Counted from the stretch's first letter, positions 10,738 to 20,145 are shown. The stretch is 64,000 bases of DNA from Pseudoduganella plicata (GCF_004421005.1 NZ_CP038026.1:1736001-1800000); one strand, 5' to 3'. A program made the numbers and translations. Notes: a model not told the origin generated them from the sequence alone.

Positions 10738-11724
10738 TCACGGCTTGATCACCTGCAGCATGATCTTGCCGACGTGCGTGGAAGACTCCATCAGCGCGTG
10801 CGCGTCGGCCGCCTGCTCCAGCGGGAAGCTTTCGTAGATGACGGGCTTGATGCGCCCGTCCTCGAACAGCGGCCAGACTTTCTCGCGCAGCTGCCGCGCA
10901 ATCGCGCCCTTGAACGCAACCGAGCGCGGTCGCAGTGTGGAGCCGGTGATGGTCAGCCGGCGCCGCAGCACCTGTCCCATGTCCAGCGTGCCCCTGGAGC
11001 CGCCCAGCAGTGCGATGATGGCGATACGGCCGTCGTCGGCCAGGCAGTTGATCTCGCGTTCCAGGTAGTCGCCGCCGACCATGTCCAGGATGACGTCGAC
11101 ACCGTTGTCGCCCGTCAGCTGCTTGACGACGGCGGCGAAGTCCTCGTGGCGATAGTTAATGCCGCGCTCGGCGCCCAGCTGCTCGCAGGCACGCGCCTTG
11201 TCTTCGCTGCCGGCGGTCGCAAACACGCGATTGCCCAATGCACTGGCCAGCTGGATGGCGGTCACGCCGATGCCGGACGTGCCGCCCTGCACCAGCAGCG
11301 ATTCGCCGGCGCCCAGCCGGGCCCGGTCGAACACATTGCTCCAGACCGTAAAGTAGTTTTCCGGCAGCGAAGCGGCCTCCAGCGGCGACAGCCCGTGCGG
11401 CACCGGCAGGCACTGCTCCACGGGCGCCGTCACCACCTCGGCATAGCCGCCGCCCTGCACCAGCGCGCAGACCATGTCGCCGACCTTGAAGCCGGAGTTG
11501 GCCACGTCGCCGTCGATGATTTCGCCCGCTACTTCGAGCCCCGGCAGGTCCGACGCCCCCGGCGGCGGCGCATAGTTACCCTGGCGCTGGAACACGTCCG
11601 GCCGGTTGATGCCGGCCGCGTGCACCCGGATGCGCACCTCCCCGGCCTTTGCTTCCGGCATGGGCCGCTGGCACAGCTGCAAAACCTCGGGTCCGCCCGG
11701 CTTGGTGATCTCGATCGCGCGCAT
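10738..11724 (-). CDS. PIG3-type NAD(P)H quinone oxidoreductase
   Basis: Zinc-independent medium-chain dehydrogenase/reductase, 328 residues, of the quinone oxidoreductase (PIG3/TP53I3-like) group. The N-terminal GroES-like part includes VRIRVHAAGINRPDVFQRQG and the Rossmann part includes LLVQGGTSGIGVTAIQLA, where the nucleotide-binding Gly cluster is visible. No structural-zinc Cys cluster is present. The gene is co-oriented with tpiA, secG and nuo, an arrangement common in Betaproteobacteria. Substrate in vivo is unknown. Confidence 0.9.
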   Translation of the reverse strand: MRAIEITKPGGPEVLQLCQRPMPEAKAGEVRIRVHAAGINRPDVFQRQGNYAPPPGASDLPGLEVAGEIIDGDVANSGFKVGDMVCALVQGGGYAEVVTAPVEQCLPVPHGLSPLEAASLPENYFTVWSNVFDRARLGAGESLLVQGGTSGIGVTAIQLASALGNRVFATAGSEDKARACEQLGAERGINYRHEDFAAVVKQLTGDNGVDVILDMVGGDYLEREINCLADDGRIAIIALLGGSRGTLDMGQVLRRRLTITGSTLRPRSVAFKGAIARQLREKVWPLFEDGRIKPVIYESFPLEQAADAHALMESSTHVGKIMLQVIKP

Positions 11725-11846
11725 GGTTGTCCTTTCGTCAAAGGACTGATTCTAGCGCAGGGCGGTGGTTGCGGCAGGAGCGCACGCCAGCCGCGCGACC
11801 TCTTCGCCCGTCATTGTCGGGGCATTCCGCCGTTGCTGTCGTCGCC

Positions 11847-12113
11847 CTACCCTTTCGAGAAGACTCTGGTACTGGCGACCAGCGTAGCGCCGCAACTAGT
11901 CTTGTGTCCTTCATAGGCGACCGAAATACCATCAATAACGTGGTGCGGGTCGCCTTCGGCAACCGTGCAATTGTCATGGCCCTTCACCGGGCAACTGCAC
12001 ACATCGCCAACCCGGGCGACGGCGATACCGTCGACCGTAAAATGGGTCGCAGTCACCTTGACCACCTTGCCGCCGTGAGACGTACGGTCGCCAAGCCGGA
12101 TGACGTTGGCCAT
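11847..12113 (-). CDS. PAAR-domain protein, type VI secretion spike tip
   Basis: An 88-residue protein that is essentially one PAAR domain: MANVIRLGDRTSHGGKVVK, then CSCPVKGHDNC and HKTSCGATLVAS, with the Pro-Ala-Ala-Arg-like repeats and the Cys/His residues that bind the tip metal. PAAR proteins sharpen the VgrG trimer and can carry effectors. It is the last gene of the minus-strand order vgrG - lipase - immunity - PAAR, two bases after the immunity gene, so it is probably co-expressed with its own spike. Confidence 0.9.
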   Translation of the reverse strand: MANVIRLGDRTSHGGKVVKVTATHFTVDGIAVARVGDVCSCPVKGHDNCTVAEGDPHHVIDGISVAYEGHKTSCGATLVASTRVFSKG

Positions 12114-12115
12114 GA

Positions 12116-13513
12116 TCAGTTCTCCCGCTCGGGCGACTTCGTTGCCGCTGCGTTTGTCGCCGCCGCCTTGTCGTCATAGGCTACCAGCTTCCACACCGTC
12201 GCCGCGCTGAACGCGGGACGTTCGCCCCGGATTTTCTGCCACCAACTCTGCGGACCCGCCATGACCAACGGCGGCAACGTCTGGCCGGCCTTGAACTTCT
12301 CGCGACGGCCGCCCTGCGGCAGCCCCGTTTCGGTCGGTTCCCACCAGCCATCCTGCGGACACCGCTTGCCCGTCGCGGCAACCGCACCCAGAGGTTCGCG
12401 TGGCGTGGGGCTTCCGGCTGCGGTCGTGCCCGGCGCAGTGGTCGGGCGAACGCGGATGCTGCTGGTGATTCTGTCCCATACCGCGACCGCTTCGTCGTCG
12501 GTCAGGCTGGGTTTCACGGCGCCGGCGGCGTTGTCGGCGACGCCGGTTTGCATCTTGATATCGGCATAGGGTTTGTAGACATCCTTGAGTACTCCCTTCA
12601 CATCCATGACGAAATCGTGAATGCCGTGTACGCCTGGCTGGTCCGGCGAACGCGACAAGGCTTCCCATCCATTCGACCACTCGTGGATCTGACGCGGACC
12701 TCTACGAAAATATTTTGTCTTCAACAAAGGATGATTTGAGCTCTCCGCCGTATGCTCTTTCTCCAGCTTCTCAAGCTGCCACTCGAGGGTGTCGCTCTCG
12801 GCGTTGTATGGATTCGGTGGCGCAATGTAGATCGACAGATGGGTGTCTGGAAATTCTTTCAGGCGGAAGCCGATGCGAACATGTTCGATCGGGGGTTCTG
12901 CATCGGCGACAGCCTTATCTCGTAGGAACGAATACTCGAGGCAGTTGCCTGGCTCCATAGGTATCTCATGCTCCTCTCTCGAGCGCAGGCGCTGAGTGAT
13001 GCTCTTTATTTCCGCAACAGTCTCCGCCAGATCGTCCCGAAGCGGCCGAGCCGAGACTACTAAGCCGTCCTCTCCCCAACGATAGTAGCCTTTGATCTGC
13101 AATCCGTTAAGTGCATCAAATGATTCCAGGCCGGTGATGATCCTTCCCGGAGGCTGTATGGAGTCTTCCTCCGTGATGAACATAGAAATATTATCGTGAT
13201 ACAAGGCTTCAGTAGCCTTTAGTTCCTTAGAAAATTCCATCGCTTCCACCATCACTGCATTCGCCCCTCCTTGGTAAAAATCAATACCAAGCACCATGGA
13301 GGCGTGCCCCCAGGCAACGATAGCGGATTCGGGAACGTCAACCATAAAACGGCCAAAACAAACCGTTTTGGTTTTTTCAAAGGCGGTCTGCAGACGGGGC
13401 GTGAGGGCGGTCATATTTGGGGCTCCATACTGTGGCGAGCGGTAGTTGCAGGCGGTAAGGCTCACGCATGAAATGGCGAGAAAACCAAAGCTAACTGATC
13501 GAATCAAATTCAT
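12116..13513 (-). CDS. Tli4-family type VI immunity lipoprotein
   Basis: A 465-residue predicted lipoprotein with the signal MNLIRSVSFGFLAISCVSLTAC, whose lipobox ends at Cys22. The body resembles Tli4-type immunity proteins, which sit in the periplasm and block a cognate phospholipase effector. The last ~85 residues, after a Thr/Ala/Pro linker, form a separate small module starting GKRCPQDGWWEPTE. The gene overlaps the upstream lipase by 23 bases, with AAGGAAG as its ribosome site inside that gene, which suggests coupled translation of toxin and protector. Base composition is lower in GC than the neighbours in its 5' half. Confidence 0.8.
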   Translation of the reverse strand: MNLIRSVSFGFLAISCVSLTACNYRSPQYGAPNMTALTPRLQTAFEKTKTVCFGRFMVDVPESAIVAWGHASMVLGIDFYQGGANAVMVEAMEFSKELKATEALYHDNISMFITEEDSIQPPGRIITGLESFDALNGLQIKGYYRWGEDGLVVSARPLRDDLAETVAEIKSITQRLRSREEHEIPMEPGNCLEYSFLRDKAVADAEPPIEHVRIGFRLKEFPDTHLSIYIAPPNPYNAESDTLEWQLEKLEKEHTAESSNHPLLKTKYFRRGPRQIHEWSNGWEALSRSPDQPGVHGIHDFVMDVKGVLKDVYKPYADIKMQTGVADNAAGAVKPSLTDDEAVAVWDRITSSIRVRPTTAPGTTAAGSPTPREPLGAVAATGKRCPQDGWWEPTETGLPQGGRREKFKAGQTLPPLVMAGPQSWWQKIRGERPAFSAATVWKLVAYDDKAAATNAAATKSPEREN

Positions 13514-15278
13514 GTTTATCTTCCTTTACACACACCCACTTCGCCTGCTGGGCAATGCGAACGATACAATATAGCGTTGAAGCAATCACGTGCCTGTCCT
13601 TGCAACTGGACTGATGCTCATAGCCGGTTTGACGGAATACTCCCTTGAACTTGCCGCTTAGCAGCTGATAATCAGCCGATTTGGCGGGTACGGTCTGATC
13701 GCCAGGCGCGTCTGGCGGCAGCAACGTGGCATAGATCGACGCCGGCCGCCCAAAATTGAAGCGCTTCGAAAAAGGCGTATTGGGCTTATCCTTTTCCCAC
13801 CTCGCCACTTCGAGTTTGCCCTGCTTGGTGTCGTGCACGATGGGCCAGTCCCGCCAGCCGGTCGTATCGGCGCAGTATTCGCTGATTTCCCAGACCACTT
13901 CGCCGAAGCTCTGCCGTCCGGCATCCGCGCCATAATGCGCGTAACTGGTGGCGTGGAAAGTGCTGGATATCTTTCGGTGAAATCCTCGAGCAAGATCCAG
14001 ATAGTCGAATGTTCTTTTCAGCGTTCCGCCGCCTTCCCTCGGATCTAGCCCGCCCGGATTAATCCACTCCGGCCGCAGCAGCGAGTACCATTTGCCTTGT
14101 GTCTTATAAATTTCACTGTACGGATCGCCCTGCTTCGGCCACGAGTCGAGTTCCACCCCCATGTGCTGCACCCGCAGCCAGCCGTTTCCGTAAGCTTCAC
14201 TGGGCAACAGTTCCAGCCCGCCGCGCGAATTCGCCAGTACCGCCGTCACCTCGTCACCGTGATTGCCCGCCACCTTCGCACCAATACTTCCCTGTGGGCT
14301 ACTCACAAGGCCAGGATCTTCGAACCCGGCCCTGATCCGCTTATAGGCAGCCGGTGCACCGATTGCCGGCATCACGCCATGCACCATCCCGGCGACGCTA
14401 TCCTGCAACTTGCCAATTCCTGGGTGCACCAGGGCGCGCCCGACCAGTCCGCCCATCGAATGCGTCACGACGATAACCTGGTTGCACTCATAACCGCTTT
14501 TGGTGAGTTGCTTGATTACGCGGTTGATCCGCTCTGCTATCGCCCGGGCGCTGTCGCCGTTCGATTGCAACCAGTTATAGCCAAATGCGTAGACGGGAAA
14601 CCAGCAGCCAGTGGCGACCTCTTTCAGCTCCTTTTCGGTAAGGGGGGCTTGCGGCAGCTCCGGCACCGGTCGCCAGGCAGTGGTATCGGCATCAACCACA
14701 TCGCGCCATTCGCGCCGCAGCTGGCCATCAGCGAAGGTATTGTTGAGGCGCGATTCCATGCGCTGCAACAGCTCGCCGTAACTCTTGAAATATACTTCGC
14801 CCCAACCGCGGGATCTTGCCTTCTGCGTCGCCGTACGCCTCTCTTTCATCGTAGGGGGATCATCGACCAGAAAGGGGGAAGGGAAATCGCTGTCGAGCTT
14901 GACGTTATCGTGCCGCACGTCCCCACTGATGTCGGGCGGGCCTTTAGGATTGTAAATATCCACAGTGGTGCACAGTGGGTCGAGCGCCAGCTGGCGATCT
15001 CGCGGTTTTTCGTTCGACGCACCGTAGGCATCCGTGGCACCGAGATTATCCGGCCGCCACGCAATGTTGTTTTTCCTCTTCAGCAGCGCCTGGCGTTCCG
15101 CACTCATCCGCAGATTCGACCCCATAATCCCGGGCACGAAAATTATCGGCAAGACGCGCTTCGGCAGAAATCTCGCGCATTGGGGCTTCTTATCCTGTTC
15201 CGGCGTTGCAAAGCCTTCGGCCCTGCAAACCGCATCGCCGCTTTGCTCAGCCGGCAGCGCATGTTCTGCTTTGGTCAT
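13491..15278 (-). CDS. Type VI lipase effector, alpha/beta hydrolase (Tle family)
   Basis: A 595-residue alpha/beta hydrolase without signal peptide. An oxyanion segment RVLPIIFVPGIMGSNLR lies near residue 50, the nucleophile elbow VVTHSMGGLVG has Ser274, a likely acid is Asp527 in PGDQTVP, and a likely catalytic His is His555 in GYEHQSS. The THSMGG elbow (GxSxG variant with Thr first) is found in type VI phospholipase effectors. The neighbouring Tli4-like gene makes a Tle4-type assignment attractive but not proven. AAGGAG precedes the ATG. It is delivered, by inference, by the upstream VgrG. Confidence 0.8.
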   Translation of the reverse strand: MTKAEHALPAEQSGDAVCRAEGFATPEQDKKPQCARFLPKRVLPIIFVPGIMGSNLRMSAERQALLKRKNNIAWRPDNLGATDAYGASNEKPRDRQLALDPLCTTVDIYNPKGPPDISGDVRHDNVKLDSDFPSPFLVDDPPTMKERRTATQKARSRGWGEVYFKSYGELLQRMESRLNNTFADGQLRREWRDVVDADTTAWRPVPELPQAPLTEKELKEVATGCWFPVYAFGYNWLQSNGDSARAIAERINRVIKQLTKSGYECNQVIVVTHSMGGLVGRALVHPGIGKLQDSVAGMVHGVMPAIGAPAAYKRIRAGFEDPGLVSSPQGSIGAKVAGNHGDEVTAVLANSRGGLELLPSEAYGNGWLRVQHMGVELDSWPKQGDPYSEIYKTQGKWYSLLRPEWINPGGLDPREGGGTLKRTFDYLDLARGFHRKISSTFHATSYAHYGADAGRQSFGEVVWEISEYCADTTGWRDWPIVHDTKQGKLEVARWEKDKPNTPFSKRFNFGRPASIYATLLPPDAPGDQTVPAKSADYQLLSGKFKGVFRQTGYEHQSSCKDRHVIASTLYCIVRIAQQAKWVCVKEDKHEFDSIS

Positions 15279-15311
15279 GTATCGCTCTCCTTGTCGTCTC
15301 GATGCCTGCGC

Positions 15312-18062
15312 TCAGTCATCCAGGGCTTCGACGGTGTAGCGGCCGAACGGAATTGTGCTTTGAAACCGCTCCGTCAGACCGCTGCTGTCGGTACGTCCTT
15401 CGATCGTCCGGCCGTCTTCCGTCGTAATGCGATAGCGCTGGTTTTTCATCGGTTCGTCGGTACCGACCCATCGCAACACCGTTTGCTGATCGTGGTTTGC
15501 CGTGCTGGCGGGCAGCTTTACGTCCGGCAGCTCGCTGCTGCCGGGGCCCAGGTGAGCGAATTTAGAGGACTTGATCGTGTGGTCTCCACTGCTTTGCTGC
15601 GTGATGGCGCCGCCGCCCAGATCGACCTGGACGCCTTGCGCAACGAAGCGCAACTTCGGCGCCTGCAGCACGATTTCGTCGATGGCTGTCAACACGAGAC
15701 GTTTCGCCGAGGTCACTTCGATGTCACCGCCATGCGTCTGCAGTTCCAGCTTGCCGCTGGCCGCGATGAGCTTGATGCCGAGCCTGTGGGCAAACAGGCT
15801 GATGCTGTCGGACACCCGCGCCAGCAGCTTCTTGCCGACCGACAGCTGCGTGTTGCCCATGCTGACCAGATCAACCTGGGCTTGCGCACCGATCGCCACG
15901 TTGGCCTGGCTGCTCATCGCCAGACCTGCCGGCGCTGAAACCGCAACGACGGGCTTGCCGCCCTCGCCCGGTCCTTCGCGTTCAGTGTTGCTGCCGGCCT
16001 CCCATTGCTTCAGGTAACCCAGCAACTGTGCGAGACCCGTGCCGTCGGTATCGTCGGCATGATGGGTTTGCGACAACTCCGCCAATTGCTGCTGGACGCC
16101 GCGCAACGCTTCCACCAGGCCTGTCAACTCAGCCCTGTCCAGCTGTTTGCCGCCGGCCCCAGGGCGCCCCGCGGCGCTGATCAGGACGCCATGCGCGCCG
16201 CGTACCGCAACGGCCTGGTCGCTGCGCAGTTCGGCGCCCTCGCCACGCGCGTCACCCCTGCCTTCGCTGCGGGGATGCGTCAGCCAGCCCAGGTTCAGCT
16301 GGCTGTGACCGTGATCCGATGAGAGCTGGGCATTGATCTGGCCAGGGGTATCGTCCAGCCGTAGTTGATTGCAGCGGACACCCTGCACTTCCTTGCTCTT
16401 GATCCCCGCCAGGAACCGGTTCGCAGGCAGCGCGCCGGTGTGGCTGAACGCAGGCGGCGGCGCGGTACCGCCATAAACCCGCGCGACAATGATCGGCCGG
16501 TCGGGATCGCCGCCCAGGAAGTCGACAATGACCTCGTCACCGACTCGCGGCAGCGCTATCGCCCCCCAACGATCGCCGGCCCAGCTGCTGGCTACGCGTA
16601 CCCAGCCCGAGTCGCGGTCCGTATCGCTGGCGCCGGCATCTCCGGCGTGGCGGTGATCCTGTACCCTGGTGCCGGGAATTCGCACTTTGACTTCGCCATT
16701 CTCATTACAGTAGACCTCCTCGCCCGGCGGACCGACAACGATCGCGGTCTGTAATCGAGGTTGCGGCAGGTCCTTGCGCGCATCGAAAGCCGGAACGATC
16801 GGTATTCCCCTGCGGACGCAGGAAAACCAATTGGTATAGCGCATGTCGCGCTCCCGGCTGGCCTGCCGCAGGCCGTTATCGGCGGCTTCGCTGTGCCATC
16901 TGCTCAATGCAAACAGACGTTGGACGCGCTCGCTGAGCGCCTTGGGCAGATTGTTCTGCGCATCGATCTCGAGCTGGGTGATAACGAATTGGCGCTCCGC
17001 CTCCGGATGGGTATCGATCTCGGAATGGCCGGCCAGACCGATCCACTGGCCCACACGCAAAGCGCGAACGCTGCTTTCACCGTAAAAGCATTTCGACTCG
17101 AACTCGTGTCGCTGCATGCGCAGGTCGCCGAGCTTGCGGTAATGGTCGCCGTCGTCACCGGGGTGGGGCTCGTCGATCAGGTAGTCCTCCAGGCCGAGCG
17201 CGAACTGATTGCCGAGCTCACCCTGATCGATACACGATGGCGTTGCACTGGTGCGGAAACGCGCCGATGCGTGATCCCAGCTCGACCGCGTGACATTGCC
17301 GGGTTTGAGGGTACGCACCGGGTTCCAGGCTGTGACCGTGTCGTGCTCTTCCGTAGCGGCGTCCCGGTGATAGCGGATCGTGCCAGCGACGTTCTCTGCA
17401 AGGCTGCAGGCATCGTCGAACAGTACCAGCCGATGCACCGGCATGCTCGCGTCGGGCGAGTCGCTGGGCTGCCCAGGCTCGACGAACCACGCAATGCCGC
17501 GGCGCTTCCACAGCCTGCGCAGGAAATCGGCATCGGACTCGTTGTGCTGCATCGTGAATTCCCGCGCCGGATAGCTGCCGGTCACATGCGCCCAATCGAC
17601 CTCGAAGGCCCCTGCCAGCACAGCGTTGGTATCCCGCCATTCGTCGACCATAACTTTCGTGATCTCGAGTTCGTCGCAGTTGCGGAAAACGCGGGTATTG
17701 GTGCGATGCTCCATCATCGCCAGAGCGTCGCGCACCACCAGCTGATAGGTCGCCAGACCGCCATCGCTCTGCCCGGCCGCAGCCTGCGCGACGATGCCGC
17801 AGACGGCGCGAAGCTCGCCCCGATCGGTCACGAACTGCAGCTCAACCGGCGCTGCGATGAACTGTTTTAACGGCAGATCCGCACGAGGTGACACACACAA
17901 CAGCCGATATTCCAGCCCCCCGCACAAGGTTTCGGTTCCGCTCACATGCTGAACCAGCAGAACATCTTCCAAAGCCGCATTCGATTGAGACGTTTTCAGG
18001 CGGATAGGCCGATGGGCCCCGGAGAGTTCTACGATCGTCGCTGCCAGTTCCGTCAGATCCAT
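15312..18062 (-). CDS. vgrG: VgrG spike protein with C-terminal extension
   Basis: Type VI secretion spike, 916 residues from the ATG at 18062 (MDLTELAATIVELSG), chosen because AAGGAG lies 6 bases upstream; an upstream in-frame start at 18188 lacks this. N-terminal gp27-like part (roughly 1-370), gp5-like OB fold with GWVRVASSWAGDRWGAIALPRVGDEV and DPDRPIIVARVYG (about 480-560), then a DUF2345 needle extension (about 640-830). The final ~60 residues (RYRITTEDGRTIEGRTDSSG and onwards) look like a transthyretin-type beta domain, the kind that docks lipase effectors. No T6SS structural genes occur in the window, so this is an orphan VgrG island. Confidence 0.92.
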   Translation of the reverse strand: MDLTELAATIVELSGAHRPIRLKTSQSNAALEDVLLVQHVSGTETLCGGLEYRLLCVSPRADLPLKQFIAAPVELQFVTDRGELRAVCGIVAQAAAGQSDGGLATYQLVVRDALAMMEHRTNTRVFRNCDELEITKVMVDEWRDTNAVLAGAFEVDWAHVTGSYPAREFTMQHNESDADFLRRLWKRRGIAWFVEPGQPSDSPDASMPVHRLVLFDDACSLAENVAGTIRYHRDAATEEHDTVTAWNPVRTLKPGNVTRSSWDHASARFRTSATPSCIDQGELGNQFALGLEDYLIDEPHPGDDGDHYRKLGDLRMQRHEFESKCFYGESSVRALRVGQWIGLAGHSEIDTHPEAERQFVITQLEIDAQNNLPKALSERVQRLFALSRWHSEAADNGLRQASRERDMRYTNWFSCVRRGIPIVPAFDARKDLPQPRLQTAIVVGPPGEEVYCNENGEVKVRIPGTRVQDHRHAGDAGASDTDRDSGWVRVASSWAGDRWGAIALPRVGDEVIVDFLGGDPDRPIIVARVYGGTAPPPAFSHTGALPANRFLAGIKSKEVQGVRCNQLRLDDTPGQINAQLSSDHGHSQLNLGWLTHPRSEGRGDARGEGAELRSDQAVAVRGAHGVLISAAGRPGAGGKQLDRAELTGLVEALRGVQQQLAELSQTHHADDTDGTGLAQLLGYLKQWEAGSNTEREGPGEGGKPVVAVSAPAGLAMSSQANVAIGAQAQVDLVSMGNTQLSVGKKLLARVSDSISLFAHRLGIKLIAASGKLELQTHGGDIEVTSAKRLVLTAIDEIVLQAPKLRFVAQGVQVDLGGGAITQQSSGDHTIKSSKFAHLGPGSSELPDVKLPASTANHDQQTVLRWVGTDEPMKNQRYRITTEDGRTIEGRTDSSGLTERFQSTIPFGRYTVEALDD

Positions 18063-18246
18063 TGGGACTCCTTGGCGGGATCCGTCGATTGGACGGAACC
18101 GAATATATCGGCGCACAGATAATTTCCGTACGGCAATTAACGCAAGGCCTATTATGCAGATCGACAGGATGGGGATGTTGACACTCATCAGCCAGGGCCA
18201 ACGGGATGAGATACCGATTGAGATACGGGACGAGAGGCGGGGCGAT

Positions 18247-19002
18247 CTACACGAAGAGATACGCGGGCGCCAGTAAGGGCGCCCGGCAGAGGTGATGGCG
18301 ACCGGCGCGCGGAACGCTCAGCCGCAGGAAGCGGAACTCAAATGGCCGGGAAATGGCTTGCGAGTGCCCGGCCCAGGCATGCCGACTACCCTCCCCCGTC
18401 CGCGAACTGCGCGGCAACGGCTTCCCGGGCTTCCACGCGGCCGACAACGCCTGTCCCTCCTCGATCTGCTCCTCCGTCATCTGCTTGATGACGGAGGCGC
18501 GCTGTTCGGCGGCGTTGGCGTTGCCGCTGGCGGCGGCCAGGTTCCACAGCATGTAGGCCAGCACGTTATCCTGCGGCACGCCGCCGATGTGATAGCGGTA
18601 CATCAGGCCCAGCACCTGCTGCGCCTGGGCGTGGCCCTGCTCGGCCGCCTTGCGGAACCAGCTGACGGCCTGCTGGTGGTCCTGGATGACGGCGTTGCCC
18701 GTGTAGTACATGGCGCCGACGACGTATTGCGCGTCCGCCTTGCCCTGCACCGCCGCCTTGCGGTGCCAGGCCAGCGCCTGCTTGTAGTCCTGCTGCACGC
18801 CGCGGCCCATGTAGTACATCAGGCCCAGCAGATGCTGGGCGTCGGCGCTGCCGGCGCGTGCCAGCGGCAGGATTTCCTTGTAGGCCACCGCGTAGTTCCT
18901 GTTGTTGTACGCGGTAGCGCCTTCGACGAAACCGGCAAGTGCGTTCCCATGCAGGGCCAGCGCGATGCCGATCGCCACGATCAGTTGTCCGAGTTTTTTC
19001 AT
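18247..19002 (-). CDS. Sel1-repeat (tetratricopeptide-like) secreted protein
   Basis: 251 residues from the ATG at 19002, with a signal peptide MKKLGQLIVAIGIALALHGNALA and at least three Sel1 repeats of the form ADAQHLLGLMYYMGRGVQQDYKQAL. Such repeats form alpha-solenoid scaffolds, and no enzymatic role is implied. The canonical end for this protein type, SAAWKPGKPLP plus a few residues, is followed here by an extra ~45-residue Arg/Pro-rich tail, suggesting a lost stop codon. It follows the DUF2807 gene by 62 bases. Confidence 0.82.
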   Translation of the reverse strand: MKKLGQLIVAIGIALALHGNALAGFVEGATAYNNRNYAVAYKEILPLARAGSADAQHLLGLMYYMGRGVQQDYKQALAWHRKAAVQGKADAQYVVGAMYYTGNAVIQDHQQAVSWFRKAAEQGHAQAQQVLGLMYRYHIGGVPQDNVLAYMLWNLAAASGNANAAEQRASVIKQMTEEQIEEGQALSAAWKPGKPLPRSSRTGEGSRHAWAGHSQAISRPFEFRFLRLSVPRAGRHHLCRAPLLAPAYLFV

Positions 19003-19064
19003 TTGCAAGGTTTTTTACATTCGTTTTTGTTCTGCTTGTCTCTGAGGTCCGCCGCGCGTAACCG

Positions 19065-19838
19065 TCACTTCCAGCTGACGCGGCCCAGCCCATCGACGCT
19101 GACGTTGCGGTTGAGCGGCTTGCCGTAGACGATGACGGAGCCCAGTCCCGACAGGTTCAGGTCGAGGTTGGTGCGCGCGTTGACGGTGGCATTGCCGAGG
19201 CCGGAAAGGTCGATGCTGACGGAGCCGGCCTCGAACTGCTGCGCATTGAGCCCGCCCAGTCCGCCCAGCGACGCACGCAACAGGCGGCTGCGCCCGCCCA
19301 TCGTCACGTAACCGGCGCCGCGCAGGTCCAGCTCGACGCTGTCGCTGTCCCTGACCCACAGCTGCATGCTGCCCACACCGCCCAGGCTGGCACGCAGGCG
19401 TCGGTACTCCGAGGTCAGCTTCATGCTGCCGGCGCCGTCCAGCGTGATGTCCAGCTCGTCGCCCTTGAAGCCCGACACTTCGCTCGACCCCAGCCCCTCC
19501 GACACCAGCTCGCGCAGTTGTGGCAGCACCAGCTCGGCCCGCAGCGACGGCCGGTTCAGCCGGACGCCCTGGATGGCGGTGTCCAGCACCAGCGTGTCGC
19601 CGGACTGCTCCGCCGTCACCTTGTCGAGATAGCGCCGATCGCCGCTGATTCTCAAAGTGGCCACAGCCCCCTGGCGTACGCGCAGGTCGACGATACCGTC
19701 CAGCCGGACGCGGACGATGCGGTTGTCCACGGCCCGGTCTTCTCCCGCTTCCTGCGCCGCCACGAGTCCCGTGCACGAGCACAGTACCCACAACATCAGC
19801 GTCTGGATCAGCGGCAGGGGGCGAATTGGTGTGGTCAT
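19065..19838 (-). CDS. DUF2807-type secreted beta-helical protein
   Basis: 257 residues beginning MTTPIRPLPLIQTLMLWVLC, preceded by AAGGAG 6 bases upstream, with an N-terminal signal sequence cleaved near VAAQ. The mature part shows repeating blocks rich in Gly-Ala/Leu-Gly (SEGLGSSEVSGFKGD, LRGAGYVTMGG, LSGLGNATVN, LSGLGSVIVYG), the pattern of the DUF2807 putative auto-transporter adhesin/head-GIN fold. Function is unknown; an envelope location is inferred. It is divergent from the TonB receptor, about 390 bases apart. Confidence 0.8.
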   Translation of the reverse strand: MTTPIRPLPLIQTLMLWVLCSCTGLVAAQEAGEDRAVDNRIVRVRLDGIVDLRVRQGAVATLRISGDRRYLDKVTAEQSGDTLVLDTAIQGVRLNRPSLRAELVLPQLRELVSEGLGSSEVSGFKGDELDITLDGAGSMKLTSEYRRLRASLGGVGSMQLWVRDSDSVELDLRGAGYVTMGGRSRLLRASLGGLGGLNAQQFEAGSVSIDLSGLGNATVNARTNLDLNLSGLGSVIVYGKPLNRNVSVDGLGRVSWK

Positions 19839-20101
19839 GTGTTCTCCTTGTATGGCGGGGCTGGCCGGCGGGTGGCGCACGGCCGGCGGGCAACATTATC
19901 GATTGCGCCATCTTATCGGCCTCGCCGTCCCGTCGTACGGCAATTGCGACGAACTGCGGAAATACGTGACCGGACGCCGCAAAGGCGGTGCAGGACGCGG
20001 CATGGCAGCCGCTGTCGCGCAACTTTGCCGGCGACGCGAAAACCGCGCCTGATGCGCCTCCACAGGGCAATCCATTGCCCGGAAAGCGCTAGCCATCCCG
20101 T

Positions 20102-20122
20102 GTTTAGTAAAAGTGATTAAAC
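20102..20122. promoter_or_regulatory. 21-bp LacI-type dyad upstream of the TonB receptor
   Basis: GTTTAGT-N7-GATTAAAC variant: arms GTTTA.T and A.TAAAC with one mismatch. The same 21-bp element recurs at 28985-29005 and 29064-29084. Here it ends 23 bases before a TTGATC box. It is presumably bound by the LacI-family regulator encoded at 29238, by inference from position. Confidence 0.7.
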
Positions 20123-20145
20123 TGCGGCCCGTTTTTTCGAAGCGC

